From positions 3,574,140 to 3,638,139 of the forward strand of contig NC_011138.3 in assembly GCF_000020585.3 (NCBI RefSeq): 64,000 nucleotides of DNA, written 5' to 3'. Shown piece by piece: positions 27,205 to 37,353 of this stretch. The first letter of the stretch is position 1. Each line of letters starts with the position of its first letter. The stretch is from Alteromonas mediterranea DE. Lineage in GTDB: Bacteria; Pseudomonadota; Gammaproteobacteria; Enterobacterales; Alteromonadaceae. The position numbers and the translations under genes were made by a program. The notes under the pieces were generated by a model. That model made no database searches, was not told where the DNA came from, and saw only the letters and a program-made list of their open reading frames with translations.

Positions 27205-29079
27205 CTACCAAAAATAGGTCACGGTAGCCGAATACTGATCGCCCCGCCCTGGCGTACCGGGAATTTCTTCAAAACGCTCATCCCACAAATTATCAACTGC
27301 CAGTACTAGGTTTAACCCTTCAATTTGAGCCGGTGAATAGGTGAGTGTAACGTGAGAGAAGAATGCCGAATCACTACCGTTTCTAAGCGCGTTGATTTCT
27401 TGCTTGCGCCACTCGTTGTCTATGCGAACTTCAACCGTATCAGTTGCAAACCACACCAATCCAAGGGTTGCTCTATGCGGTGGATAGTTTAGCGCGTAAA
27501 AACTCGCATCCACACCATCAATTCCATAGTCTTCCGACTTATCTAGATAGGTATAACTGGCAACCACATCCGCATTATCAAAGCGCTTAATAGCAATTAG
27601 TTCAAACCCTAGCGTCTCAATATCTACGGGGTTTGCGCTGCGTGCCGAGGTGGAATCGAAGCTGTAAGTCCAGTCGGTCAGCTCGTTATCCCAGCGATAG
27701 AAAACGGCGGTATCAACTTTCCATGATTGCTCATCAAACGACGCGCCAAACTCGAGGTTTTTACTCACCTCACGCTGTAGCTGATTATTACTTCTGAACA
27801 AGCCACTCGTGGTGCTGCCGCCCACTGCAGTATAGCCGGCCACTTGAGTCGCTTCTGCATACGAAAGATATAAACTGCGCGAGGCATTATCGCCAGTTTG
27901 CGTATACCAGTTAATATCGCCCACAAAAGACAGCCGATCTTCATCGCGATTAGTATCATCAAACGCGCCACCTAAGCGTACGGTAATCGACTCCTTAGTG
28001 TTTAGCTGGGTACGATACTCTGGCACCACACTAATGTTGTAGTAGTCGCGGGAAGTGAAGTTATTTTCTAGCGTGGTCGATTCAATGTCGTCTGCAGTAA
28101 TTTGCGCGGAGTAGTTGATACCCAATCTTGGCGAGAGGTTGTGAGTACCAGAAAGCGCGAGTGATTTTACCTGCGTTTCGTGAAACGCCTGAAAACTTTC
28201 TGGGTTTTCGCGCGAAAATACATAGTGGTCATCGTTTTCCCTGTAATAAGTCGATACCTCAAAGGCACTTTCATTACCCTTTTCACCGTAGCGCTGGTTA
28301 TGATTTAGCATCACCAAACGCGTTTCAATATCTTCGGTTTCGTTAACGTCAAAGGGCGTATACAAATTAGGCCAACCGAAGAACTTTTGCTGATAACCAT
28401 AAAACAAGTCGGTTTGCGAACACTCGCTTGCTAACTGAACGCGACCTGACGCGCGTTCAAATTGGTGATCTCCATTGGCAATAGTGCCATCGCTTTCAGA
28501 GCGAGAATACTCTCCTTCCACACCCACAGACCAAGCTGGATAGCTTTTAAGCTGTTGTTTTACTGCGCCGTGAACGCGCTGCAAATTGAAGTTATTGTTG
28601 CCCACGCCAACAGATACACTGCCCGCCTCTTGAATAAGTTTCCAACCGAAGGACACCGTACCAACAGAGCTATTTACACCATAAAGCGCGTTATCAACAC
28701 CGGTGAAAATACTCGGCTTAGTCAACATTTCTGGCGCAATAGGAATTTCGGCAAAATAGTGCCCCGTTTGCGGGTCGATTAGCGTTGCGCTTCCCACTCG
28801 AAAGCCGGTGTTCTCGAAGATACCACCGCGGATGGTGACATCGGCCTGTGCTTCGGCCATGTTTCTTGATTGCAAATCTACCCGCGGGTCGTATTCCAAA
28901 TTTGAAATGGGTGAATTAAACGTACCAACCGGCTTGTTATTCGCAGTTGCCGCCCCTTCAATCGTAATTTTTTCGACGTTCGCTTCAGCCTTTTCTGTGG
29001 ATATAACATCTACGCTTTCCATGGCGAAAACAGATAAAGGAAGCGCAGATAAAAATAGAGGAAATGTTTTATGAAACAT
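27205..29079 (-). CDS. TonB-dependent outer-membrane receptor, substrate unknown
   Basis: 624 aa with a signal peptide (LFLSALPLSVFAMES). The plug domain has an atypical start (YDPRVDLQSRNMAEAQADVT, IRGGIFENTGFRVG). The barrel ends with the usual aromatic residue (QYSATVTYFW). The plug's DLQSRN...QADVTIRGG pattern belongs to a BtuB-like group whose substrates are not established. No cobalamin riboswitch or Fur box was recognised in the 286-nt divergent region it shares with the siderophore receptor. DUF6314 lies just downstream. Confidence 0.85.
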   Translation of the reverse strand: MFHKTFPLFLSALPLSVFAMESVDVISTEKAEANVEKITIEGAATANNKPVGTFNSPISNLEYDPRVDLQSRNMAEAQADVTIRGGIFENTGFRVGSATLIDPQTGHYFAEIPIAPEMLTKPSIFTGVDNALYGVNSSVGTVSFGWKLIQEAGSVSVGVGNNNFNLQRVHGAVKQQLKSYPAWSVGVEGEYSRSESDGTIANGDHQFERASGRVQLASECSQTDLFYGYQQKFFGWPNLYTPFDVNETEDIETRLVMLNHNQRYGEKGNESAFEVSTYYRENDDHYVFSRENPESFQAFHETQVKSLALSGTHNLSPRLGINYSAQITADDIESTTLENNFTSRDYYNISVVPEYRTQLNTKESITVRLGGAFDDTNRDEDRLSFVGDINWYTQTGDNASRSLYLSYAEATQVAGYTAVGGSTTSGLFRSNNQLQREVSKNLEFGASFDEQSWKVDTAVFYRWDNELTDWTYSFDSTSARSANPVDIETLGFELIAIKRFDNADVVASYTYLDKSEDYGIDGVDASFYALNYPPHRATLGLVWFATDTVEVRIDNEWRKQEINALRNGSDSAFFSHVTLTYSPAQIEGLNLVLAVDNLWDERFEEIPGTPGRGDQYSATVTYFW

Positions 29080-29365
29080 TGAGTGTCCTAGTTCCTAGTG
29101 CTAGTTCATATTCACAAACGCTAAACGCTTTTCAGACACCTGACATTTGCAGGTGCGTAATACGTACTATCACCGATACAGACTTTTATTACGTCGGTTT
29201 ATAGTGCGTAGTGTAATTTATGGTTAAGTGTTGGCTTATCGCTTAAATAAGGTCGCGAAGTGTATAGCATATGTGAGCATAGGAAAACGTCACTTCGCTG
29301 AGTTTAGACCAGTCTCCAACTATAAATCACCTCGCCAAAAAAAATGAGATAACATAACATCACCC

Positions 29366-31528
29366 ATGTTTACAAACCCTGCTGAAGACTCGTTAAACCT
29401 TCTTATGCTTAACTCTAAAATACCGTTTTTGTTTTCGTTAGTTGGACTATCGGTGAATGCCGCTGCGCAAAGTAGTAAAAGTTCCCTTCAAGATGCTCAC
29501 GATGAATTAGAGCACATCGAAGTAAAAAGACACTTTCAGCCTTATCGTGGTAACGTACCGCTTATCGACACGCCGCAAGCAATTGACCGAATTACCGCCG
29601 ATACATTAGCAAATGAAGGGATCACACGCTTCATCGATGCACTGGATTTTGCGCCGACTATCGTAAGGCAAAACAACTCGGGCGGTATGTTCGATAGCTT
29701 TGCTATTCGTGGCTTTTCTGGCGATGAAAACAATCCGTCGGGGTATCTGATAAACGGCTTTAACGTACGTGGCTACAGCGGCAATAGAAGTACGGTTAAC
29801 GTTCAAACTATTGAAGTAATGAAAGGGCCAGGCTCTGCCCTTTATGGGCAAGGCGAGCCTGGCGGTACCATCAACATCATCACCAAAAAACCGCAGTTTG
29901 AAGAGCAAGGCTACGTTCAAGCCACCGTCGGTAATTTTGATAAGAAGCACGTAGAGTTCGATTATACGAACGGCATTAGTTCAGATATGGCGTATCGCAT
30001 TAACGGTTCGTACGAAGACTCTGATACTTATCGCGATAACGTGTTTTTCAAGAATTTAAACCTTAACCCTTCATTTATTTGGAACCTCTCTGGTCACACC
30101 AGCTTAAGTTATCAGATGGAAATCTTAGATCAGGAAAAGCCGCTTGATCGCGGTGTATTTATCTTAAATAACGACTTTGACGCTGTAGATGCCGAAGACT
30201 TTTACGGTGATATCAGAGACAGTGCCCATGAAGTTAAAGCCTTTGGACATCAGCTAGTGTTAAATCACGAGTTGAATCACAATTGGCATTTTCTTAGTGG
30301 CTTCGCCTACAGAGACTCTTCTTTTGAAGGGCAGTCTTCAGATACTGAACTGTCAGATGGTCGTCAGCTTTTGTATACCGACCCATCTGTACTTTCAAGG
30401 CAGCGACGAACCCGCGACTATCAAGCGCAAGACTTATCGCTACGCTTTGAATTAAGTGGCGTGGTGGATGTGGCAGGCTTTGTAAACAACGTCTTATTTG
30501 GTTTGGACTACTACAACTACCACATAGATACAGACTATCGTCGTTGGCGCACGGCGTGGGGCGCGGGTGATACCACGTATAGTATCGACCCTGAAAACCC
30601 AGACTACACTATTTTCAGACCTGACGTGACGCCCACTACACTCACCGCCGAAAAGCAAAAAGGGTTAGGATTTTATGCACAAGACGTTATAGAACTTACC
30701 GATGCCACCAAGCTTTTAGTCGGCTTTCGTGTGGACAAGTTCGAGCAAGACATTTTTAATAAGCTGAGCGAAGAAGGGCAAGAACAAGACCAAACGGAAG
30801 TGACGCCACGCTTCGGTTTTGTGTATGAAATCAATCACGCTGTAAGTCTATACACGAGCTATGCAGAAGGTTTCAGACCCAATCCAGGGCTTGATTCAGA
30901 CCGCAACGCCTTTGACCCTGAAGAGACCACCTCTTTTGAGGTAGGTGCGAAGTGGGAAAACATCGCCGATAGGTTCTCAGGCAGCATTGCGATTTTTGAT
31001 GCAGCAAAGACCAATATGCTAACCGCTGAACCTAACACGGGCTTTTCAGCCACGCTCGGTGAAGTTGAAAGCCAAGGGGTTGAATTTCAGTTAACCACTG
31101 ACCTTACTTCAGACATTCGTCTTGATATGGCCTACGCATACATAGATGCTAAAACCGCGAATGAAGTCAACAACTTGGATTGGGGGGTGTCTATTCCAAA
31201 GGGTTCACGCTTAATCAATATTGCTAAACATTCGGGGTATATCTCGCTTAACCATTTCACCCGCGTATTTGAAAAAGAAGCGTTCTTTGGTGTGACCATG
31301 CGTTACGTGGGTGACCGCTTAGGCCAAACCACCGATCCAACATTCATCTTGCCGTCTTACACCCTTGTGAACCTTGCAGGGTCGGTGAATATTAGCGATG
31401 CGCTCTCTATGAGGTTTGACGTGAACAATCTGTTCGACAGGGATTACTTTGAGAACTCATACCACCAGCTTTGGACCATGCCCGGCTCACCGACTAACTA
31501 TACGGTAAGCGTTAAGTACCAGTTCTAG
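29366..31528 (+). CDS. TonB-dependent siderophore receptor
   Basis: 720 aa of the FhuA/FpvA class. After the signal peptide (LVGLSVNAAAQ), the plug shows IDTPQAIDRITADTL, GFSGDENNPSGYLINGFN and VMKGPGSALYGQGEPGGTIN. The barrel ends VNNLFDRDYFENSYHQLW and VSVKYQF. The N-terminus is uncertain: starting at 29405 (MLNSKIPFLFSLVG) gives a better signal peptide than 29366. No clear ribosome-binding site marks either. A weak ATGAGATAACATAAC-like sequence just upstream is not a convincing Fur box. Likely role: import of a hydroxamate-type or other ferric siderophore. Confidence 0.87.
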   Translation: MFTNPAEDSLNLLMLNSKIPFLFSLVGLSVNAAAQSSKSSLQDAHDELEHIEVKRHFQPYRGNVPLIDTPQAIDRITADTLANEGITRFIDALDFAPTIVRQNNSGGMFDSFAIRGFSGDENNPSGYLINGFNVRGYSGNRSTVNVQTIEVMKGPGSALYGQGEPGGTINIITKKPQFEEQGYVQATVGNFDKKHVEFDYTNGISSDMAYRINGSYEDSDTYRDNVFFKNLNLNPSFIWNLSGHTSLSYQMEILDQEKPLDRGVFILNNDFDAVDAEDFYGDIRDSAHEVKAFGHQLVLNHELNHNWHFLSGFAYRDSSFEGQSSDTELSDGRQLLYTDPSVLSRQRRTRDYQAQDLSLRFELSGVVDVAGFVNNVLFGLDYYNYHIDTDYRRWRTAWGAGDTTYSIDPENPDYTIFRPDVTPTTLTAEKQKGLGFYAQDVIELTDATKLLVGFRVDKFEQDIFNKLSEEGQEQDQTEVTPRFGFVYEINHAVSLYTSYAEGFRPNPGLDSDRNAFDPEETTSFEVGAKWENIADRFSGSIAIFDAAKTNMLTAEPNTGFSATLGEVESQGVEFQLTTDLTSDIRLDMAYAYIDAKTANEVNNLDWGVSIPKGSRLINIAKHSGYISLNHFTRVFEKEAFFGVTMRYVGDRLGQTTDPTFILPSYTLVNLAGSVNISDALSMRFDVNNLFDRDYFENSYHQLWTMPGSPTNYTVSVKYQF

Positions 31529-31601
31529 CAGTTCATTGCGAACACTTTTTGTTTGAGCAATATTTTTCAACTGCGCTAGATACAGGTTTAAAACCGTAAA
31601 T

Positions 31602-31638
31602 AAAAGCCGGAAGTGTCTTAATCACACTTCCGGCTTTT
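31602..31638. terminator. Strong bidirectional terminator
   Basis: A perfect 15-bp stem: AAAAGCCGGAAGTGT (31602-31616) and ACACTTCCGGCTTTT (31624-31638), with a 7-nt loop. It lies between the convergent siderophore-receptor and BNR-repeat genes. Confidence 0.9.
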
Positions 31639-31679
31639 CGGTTTTATAGCTTCAGCAAGAATAAAATTCGCTCGCCTCG

Positions 31680-34600
31680 CTACAAACGCTCTAAATCAAA
31701 CGTGCCTTGCTTTGACAGCTTTTCATTCAACGGTTTCACTTCTTCGCCAAACAAGGTTTCTAGCTGCACTTTATATTGCTGCCACTTTGACTCTAAGTCT
31801 TTCAATCGCTTCAGTGCACCAGCTTGTGCCGGCGCCCCCGTTCTGTCGAAGTTATCCATTAAGAAACGCACTTGTCTGTCGAGCATATTCGGCCAGTTAA
31901 TATCATCCTCAAAGGTTTGATGTTTAGGCTGAATGACCAGTGCTTCCCAGTCGTCGATTGCACTAACAATGCGCTCGATAGATGCAGACACATTGCTTGC
32001 CAGCATGACGTTATCTTCCGATAACATCACTCAACTGCGCGCGCACATCACGGGCTTTTTGCAAGTGTGCAAACAAATCGTTTAACAAGGTTTCTGTTGC
32101 CTGAATGCTCTTTTCAACCACTTGAAGCTGCGCTTTGTCGGCCTCTTCTCTTGGGTCTGGAAGCACTTTAAACGCACGGGTTTGTGCCTGTTCACCCACG
32201 GTGATCTTCGCCTTGTAGTCGCCCGGCATCACGCGAGCACCTTTCCAACCGCCAAACAGTTTTACATTCTCAATGCAGTTTAGTGGCTCACGGCGAAGGT
32301 CCCACACGAACGTGTTGTACCCTGCTTTGGTCGATGGGTGTTTAAATTTGATAGGGCTGCGAACGTCTTCGTTACCTTTTGCGCATTTCTCAAATGCACT
32401 CGGTGCTGATGACAGTGTGCGAACCAGCTCGTTATCTGCATTAAATATGTCAATGCGTAGCGTTTGGTCTTCTTCTAATGCATCTTTCAGGTAATAGCGG
32501 AAAGTCGCGCCACGGGGTGGATTTTTCGCTTGTGGCTGATCGGTCATGCCGCCGCCAGATAACAAGCGAACGCCATCAACCGGTTCAAATTGAAATAGCG
32601 CTTCATCATCAAGGGACTTATGCACTTCGCGCAGGGGGCTAATGTCATCTAAAATCCAAAAGCCTCGCCCTTGCGTTGCAACAACCAGGTCGTCACCCTT
32701 TACCTGCATATCGGTGATCGACACCGGCGGAAGGTTTAAATCTAGCTCTTGCCAGTGTTTGCCGTCATCGAAGCTAATAAACATGCCGCTTTCTGTACCC
32801 GCGAACAGCATCCCTTCACGCTCTGTATCTTCACGCACAACACGTACAAAAGCGTCTTCAGGGAGCCCTTCGTCAATACGCTTCCAGCGCTTGCCGTAAT
32901 TATCGGTTTTGTAGATGTAAGGTGTGTAGTCATTTAACTTATAGCCTGCTACCGCAACGTAAGCTCTGCCTTGTGCATGAGGGCTTAGCTCAATAGCATT
33001 AACCTGCGCTTCTTTATTATGTGGCGTAACATCTTTCCAGTTTTTACCTTCATCACGCGTAATATGAAGCTTACCGTCATCAGCACCAACCCAAAGCTCG
33101 CCTTTGTTAACCGCTGACTCAGCAATATAGAAAACCGTATTGTAGTATTCTGCCCCGGCTTGTTCATTGGTAATCGGCCCGCCGTTTAGCCCCTGTTTTT
33201 CAGGCTCGTTACGGGTTAAGTCTGGGCTGATTTCTTGCCAATTTACACCGCGGTCGGTGGTTTTTAAAATCATCTGCGTGCCGTAATACACCGTGCTAGG
33301 GTCGTGCTTTGAAACCAGCACTGGCGCATTCCAATTCGTGCGGTACTTTTGATCCCTCGCATTGCGTCCAAACACATACTCAGGGTAAGGCATGATGGGA
33401 CGTGTAAGCCCGGTATCGCGGTTGTATTCGGTTAGTGTTCCATTAATGGTAGTGGCGTAAATAAGCGTTGGATCGTCAGGGTTAAACGCAATATGCGCAC
33501 TTTCGCCACCGCCAACAGCAAACTGATCTTCTATACCCATACCGTCACCCCAGGTTTCAGACGGCGTTGCCATAGTTGAGTTGTCTTGCTGGCCGCCATA
33601 CACATAGTAAGGGTTTAAGTTATCAGTGATTACACGATAAAACTGCGCCGTTGGCTGGTTGTAAATGCTTGACCACGATTCACCACCGTCGAAGGTAACC
33701 GTTGCGCCACCGTCATTAGCATTGATCATGTTTAAGCTGTTTTCCGGGTTTATCCACATATCGTGGGTGTCACCGTGGGGCAGAGATTTAATTTCGAAGG
33801 TTTTGCCGCCATCAATGGATTTATGCAGCTGCACATTCATCACATACAGGGTATTTTCATCTACCGGGTCAACCTTAATGTGGTTGTAATACCACGCGCG
33901 AGCTTTAAGAATATTGTCGCCGTTCATTAGCTCCCATGATTTACCTGCATCATCACTGCGATATAAACCGCCTTCATCAGCCTCGATAATGGCGTAGAGG
34001 CGCTTTGGGTTAGACGCAGCAATATCAACACCTACTTTACCAATAAGCTTAGGCAGGCCCTTTTCTAGCTTGTCCCAGCTTTCACCACCGTCTGTTGATT
34101 TGTAAAGGCCACCGCCCTCGCCGCCTGATTTAATAAACCAAGGCGTTCTGCCGTGATGCCACATGCTCGCATAAAGAATTCTGGGGTTGGTTGGGTCAAT
34201 AGCCAAATCAGCTGCGCCCGTGTCGGCATTCACTTTTAATACGTGCTGCCATGTTTCGCCGCCATCCGTCGTTTTGAATATACCGCGCTCTTCATTCGGC
34301 CCCCAGATATTGCCCTGCACTGCCGCCCAAGCTATATCAGGATTAGTGGGGTGTATGCGAATTTTAGGGATTTGACCCCGTTTATCTAACCCCATCAGCT
34401 TCCAGTTTTCACCGCCGTCAGTAGATTTATAAACACCTTTTCCATGGCTTGTGGTTACACCTCGAATAGGGCCTTCACCAGTACCTACGTAAATAACGTT
34501 AGGGTCTGAAGGCGCAACCGCGATAGAACCAATACTGCCTACTTTAAATGTTTTATCGGATATAGCTTTCCACGATAAACCCGCGTTTTCGGTTTTCCAC

Positions 34601-34836
34601 ACACCGCCACCAGCGGTACCCATAAAATAAAGGTTGGTATTACCTTCAACCCCAGTGACCGCCACCGAGCGCCCGCCGCGATAAGGCCCAATGAAGCGAT
34701 ACTCCATTTTGTCGAAAAGTTCAGGGCTAACCGTATCTTCAAGTGCGAATGCAGAATGCGAGAAACTAGAAAGTGCACTTACGCAAATAGCAAGCGCAGC
34801 CACCATTTTCCCAGAAATCAGTCTCTGTGAAACCAT
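31680..34836 (-). pseudogene. VPS10/BNR-repeat exported protein with 3' frameshift
   Basis: A 941-aa frame (34836-32011) encodes a signal peptide (ALSSFSHSAFALED) and two seven-bladed-propeller-like sets of BNR/sortilin repeats (KSTDGGENW, KTTDGGETW, RSDDAGKSW, KTTDRGVNW). It ends early at AQLSDVIGR. The normal C-terminal helical domain (about 110 aa, INWPNMLDRQVRFLMDN onward) lies in another frame at 31680-32030, overlapping by 20 nt. One missing base near 32011-32030 explains this. Homologues are usually about 1050 aa with both parts. Annotations as glycosyl hydrolase are not supported by any catalytic residue seen. Function unknown. True mutation and sequencing error are both possible. Confidence 0.78.
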
Positions 34837-35084
34837 AGAAAGTGCCTTGTCGTGTTTTTTATTTTTAATAAGAAGAACTTCTTATACTGCTTTGTTACAG
34901 TCGTTATGGCAAAAGTTTTTGTAGTAGGCGCGTGCCTGAATAAGCCATTGTCATAGTACTTGAACGATTTCATTGTGCATAAAGCGCCTTCCCCTCTACA
35001 ATGAAAGGCACTAAGTTGTTACAGCGCCGATATTCATAGCTAACACTGTGTAAACCAACGCCCTATTGTTTAAAGAGACTTATT

Positions 35085-35642
35085 ATGAGACTTCTACTTT
35101 CTGTTGCGCTCGCTACCATTTTTGCTGGCTGCGCCACCCTTTCTCAACTATCGGTTTATACCGTATCCAATGCTGAACTAGAGCAAGTGCTTGATAGCCA
35201 GATAAGTACATTACAAAAAAAGACATCACTTGCCGGTATACCTTTGTTTTTAGATGTTGAGGATATGACCGCAACCATAGGCCCAGATGGCAGAGACGTG
35301 GTGCAGTTAGGCGCTATTGCTACAGCCCGGGTGAGCGCGTTTGGTTTGAACTATCCGGCTAAAGTCAGCCTGTCTTTAGAAGGCACGCCTTATTACGATA
35401 GCGAAGAAAAGGCGATTTTTGTGCGCTCGCTATCGCTGCTTGACAGCACCATTGATGCGGGCGGCTTTAAAGGTAACCTAGCCCCGGTGAGCGGCGAGTT
35501 TATGCAGCTTATTAATGGGTACTTGTCGACTAACCCAGTTTACCGATTAGATTCTACCAATAAAGCCGTTAGCTTACTGTCAGCGGTGCCATTGCAGTTG
35601 AGCGTAGAGAACGGTCAGCTTGCGTTAAGACCCAAGCAGTAA
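35085..35642 (+). CDS. DUF1439 (YceB-like) lipoprotein
   Basis: 185 aa. The signal peptide has a lipobox, IFAGCATLS. The mature part is a lipid-binding-like beta fold seen in YceB: YTVSNAELEQVLDSQIS, GRDVVQLGAIATARVS, KVSLSLEGTPYYDSEEKAIF. E. coli YceB is an outer-membrane lipoprotein of unknown role. Start at ATG 35085, with AAAGAGA upstream. It is convergent with the beta-CASP gene, only 28 nt apart. Confidence 0.85.
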   Translation: MRLLLSVALATIFAGCATLSQLSVYTVSNAELEQVLDSQISTLQKKTSLAGIPLFLDVEDMTATIGPDGRDVVQLGAIATARVSAFGLNYPAKVSLSLEGTPYYDSEEKAIFVRSLSLLDSTIDAGGFKGNLAPVSGEFMQLINGYLSTNPVYRLDSTNKAVSLLSAVPLQLSVENGQLALRPKQ

Positions 35643-35670
35643 GCGTTGAGCCTTAACCTACAACAAAGGT

Positions 35671-37086
35671 TTAGAACGATAATGTTTCGTTCAAATGAGG
35701 TATTGTTGCTTCCCATCCCTTTTCTTTAATGGCGCTACACAAGGTTTGTTTAGCGCCCTCTTCACCATGCACCAAGTATATCTTCGGTGTTTTTTCGAAA
35801 TGCGATAGCCAATTGATAAGCTGAGATTGACTGGCATGGGCAGAAAACCCACCTAAGGTATGGATTTGCGCGCGAATAGCAATATCCTCTCCGGCCATTT
35901 TGATACGCGTTGCGCCATCTACCATTTTTCGCCCCGGCGTGCCCATGGCCTGAAAGCCAACAAAAATTACATGAGATTGCTTGCGCCACAGGTTTTGTTT
36001 TAAGTGGTGGCGAATACGCCCGCCGTTACACATACCGCTGCCGGCAATAATTATTGCGCCACTCACCACTTTATTAAGCGCAATCGATTCTTCTGTAGAG
36101 GTGGTATAACTCAAAATAGGCAACAAGGAGTGTAAGCTTTGGTTGTGGCTGTGTGCTCGCTCGGCACTTTCTTCAATAGCGTCGAAGTCCTCTTCGTTGT
36201 ACACATCTTGATAGCGATGGTAAATTTCCGTAACTGCAATGGCCATAGGGCTGTCTAAATACACTTTTTGATGGGTAAGTTTGCCCTGCTGATACAGCTC
36301 GCCCAGGCGAAAAATTATCTCTTGGGTACGCCCTACTGCAAATGATGGAATAAGAATGTTGCCGCCATTCTCACTGGCTTCAAGAATAACCTGTTCAAAC
36401 TCATCGAGCGTCTCTTCCATTGAACGGTGATTGCGGTCACCATAGGTAGATTCAAGAAGTACCACATCGGCTTCAGTAACGATATCTGGGTCGCGAAGTA
36501 ATGCAGCCTGTGAATTTCCAAGGTCACCAGAAAAGACCAACTTTTTACTCTGCCCATTTTCAGTGATAAATATTTCCACTATCGCTGAACCCAGAATATG
36601 CCCCGCATCGGCAAAATTAATTTCAACGTCTTGCGTGATTTTACGTTTGGTATGATAGCGAGTCGATTTACACTGCTTCATAACGCCGTCCACTTCTTCT
36701 TGCCGGTACAAAGGTTCGATGAGCGGTTTACCCGAGCGCTGGCGGCGTTTATTTTCCCATTCGGCGTCGCGCTCTTGTAAAGAAGCCGCATCCTTTAACA
36801 GCACTTCTATTAGCTCAACGGTCGGCCGTGTCATGTAAATAGGCCCGCAATACCCTTCTCGTAACAAAATAGGTAAACGGCCAGAATGATCTAGGTGTGC
36901 ATGGGATAGAATAACAGCGTCAACTTGACTCACATCGATAGGTAGAGGCTCGTGATTTTTAGCTTCTTCATCTCGCCTACCTTGGTACAGACCGCAATCT
37001 AAAAGCAAAGTACTATGCTCAGTTTTTAGTAGGTGCATAGATCCTGTCACCCCCTCCACCGCGCCTAAAAAAGTTAGTGTTGCCAT
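35671..37086 (-). CDS. Metallo-beta-lactamase/beta-CASP RNase-like protein
   Basis: 471 aa. It begins immediately with the MBL fold; the motif-2 zinc ligands are HAHLDH (62-67). Further ligands are seen in DAGHILGSA and SGDLGN. The beta-CASP segment is followed by the RNA-metabolising MBL motif, GSGMCNGGRIRHHLK, and the C-terminal GGFSAHASQ and VHGE (final His ligand). This is the YSH1/CPSF-like bacterial group thought to process RNA. All ligands are present. Monocistronic, cytoplasmic. Confidence 0.9.
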   Translation of the reverse strand: MATLTFLGAVEGVTGSMHLLKTEHSTLLLDCGLYQGRRDEEAKNHEPLPIDVSQVDAVILSHAHLDHSGRLPILLREGYCGPIYMTRPTVELIEVLLKDAASLQERDAEWENKRRQRSGKPLIEPLYRQEEVDGVMKQCKSTRYHTKRKITQDVEINFADAGHILGSAIVEIFITENGQSKKLVFSGDLGNSQAALLRDPDIVTEADVVLLESTYGDRNHRSMEETLDEFEQVILEASENGGNILIPSFAVGRTQEIIFRLGELYQQGKLTHQKVYLDSPMAIAVTEIYHRYQDVYNEEDFDAIEESAERAHSHNQSLHSLLPILSYTTSTEESIALNKVVSGAIIIAGSGMCNGGRIRHHLKQNLWRKQSHVIFVGFQAMGTPGRKMVDGATRIKMAGEDIAIRAQIHTLGGFSAHASQSQLINWLSHFEKTPKIYLVHGEEGAKQTLCSAIKEKGWEATIPHLNETLSF

Positions 37087-37353
37087 ACCCGTTTCCTATA
37101 GACGCTTAGCGTCATGTTCGTCGGTTCGCGTTCGATATGATTAGCGTCGCTACATTATCCCTTGCTTACCCGTTGTGTATTTTGCAGTGTTAATTATTCG
37201 GCGCTTCCAGTTTCTAACGTAATTCGGCTTTGCGCGCCTTCATAAACGTATAGATAAGAGTACAATGCATAAATGCTGGTTTCCTTGTTCTTGGTCAATA
37301 AGCAATGGGAATAATCACGGCACGCAAAGCAACGTAAATGAAAGGTGATGTGA
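37087..37353. other. Divergent promoter region (beta-CASP gene / selO)
   Basis: About 267 nt between divergently transcribed genes; no ORF or clear operator. It must hold both promoters. AAAGGTGATGTGA precedes the GTG start of selO. Confidence 0.4.

Noticed and set aside
29080..29365. Cobalamin riboswitch before the TonB receptor at 27205-29079
   Set aside because: No B12-box-like sequence was seen in the divergent region; the receptor's BtuB-like look is not enough.
29340..29365. Fur box before the siderophore receptor
   Set aside because: ATGAGATAACATAAC matches the consensus poorly and has weak symmetry, unlike the clear site at 24117-24135.
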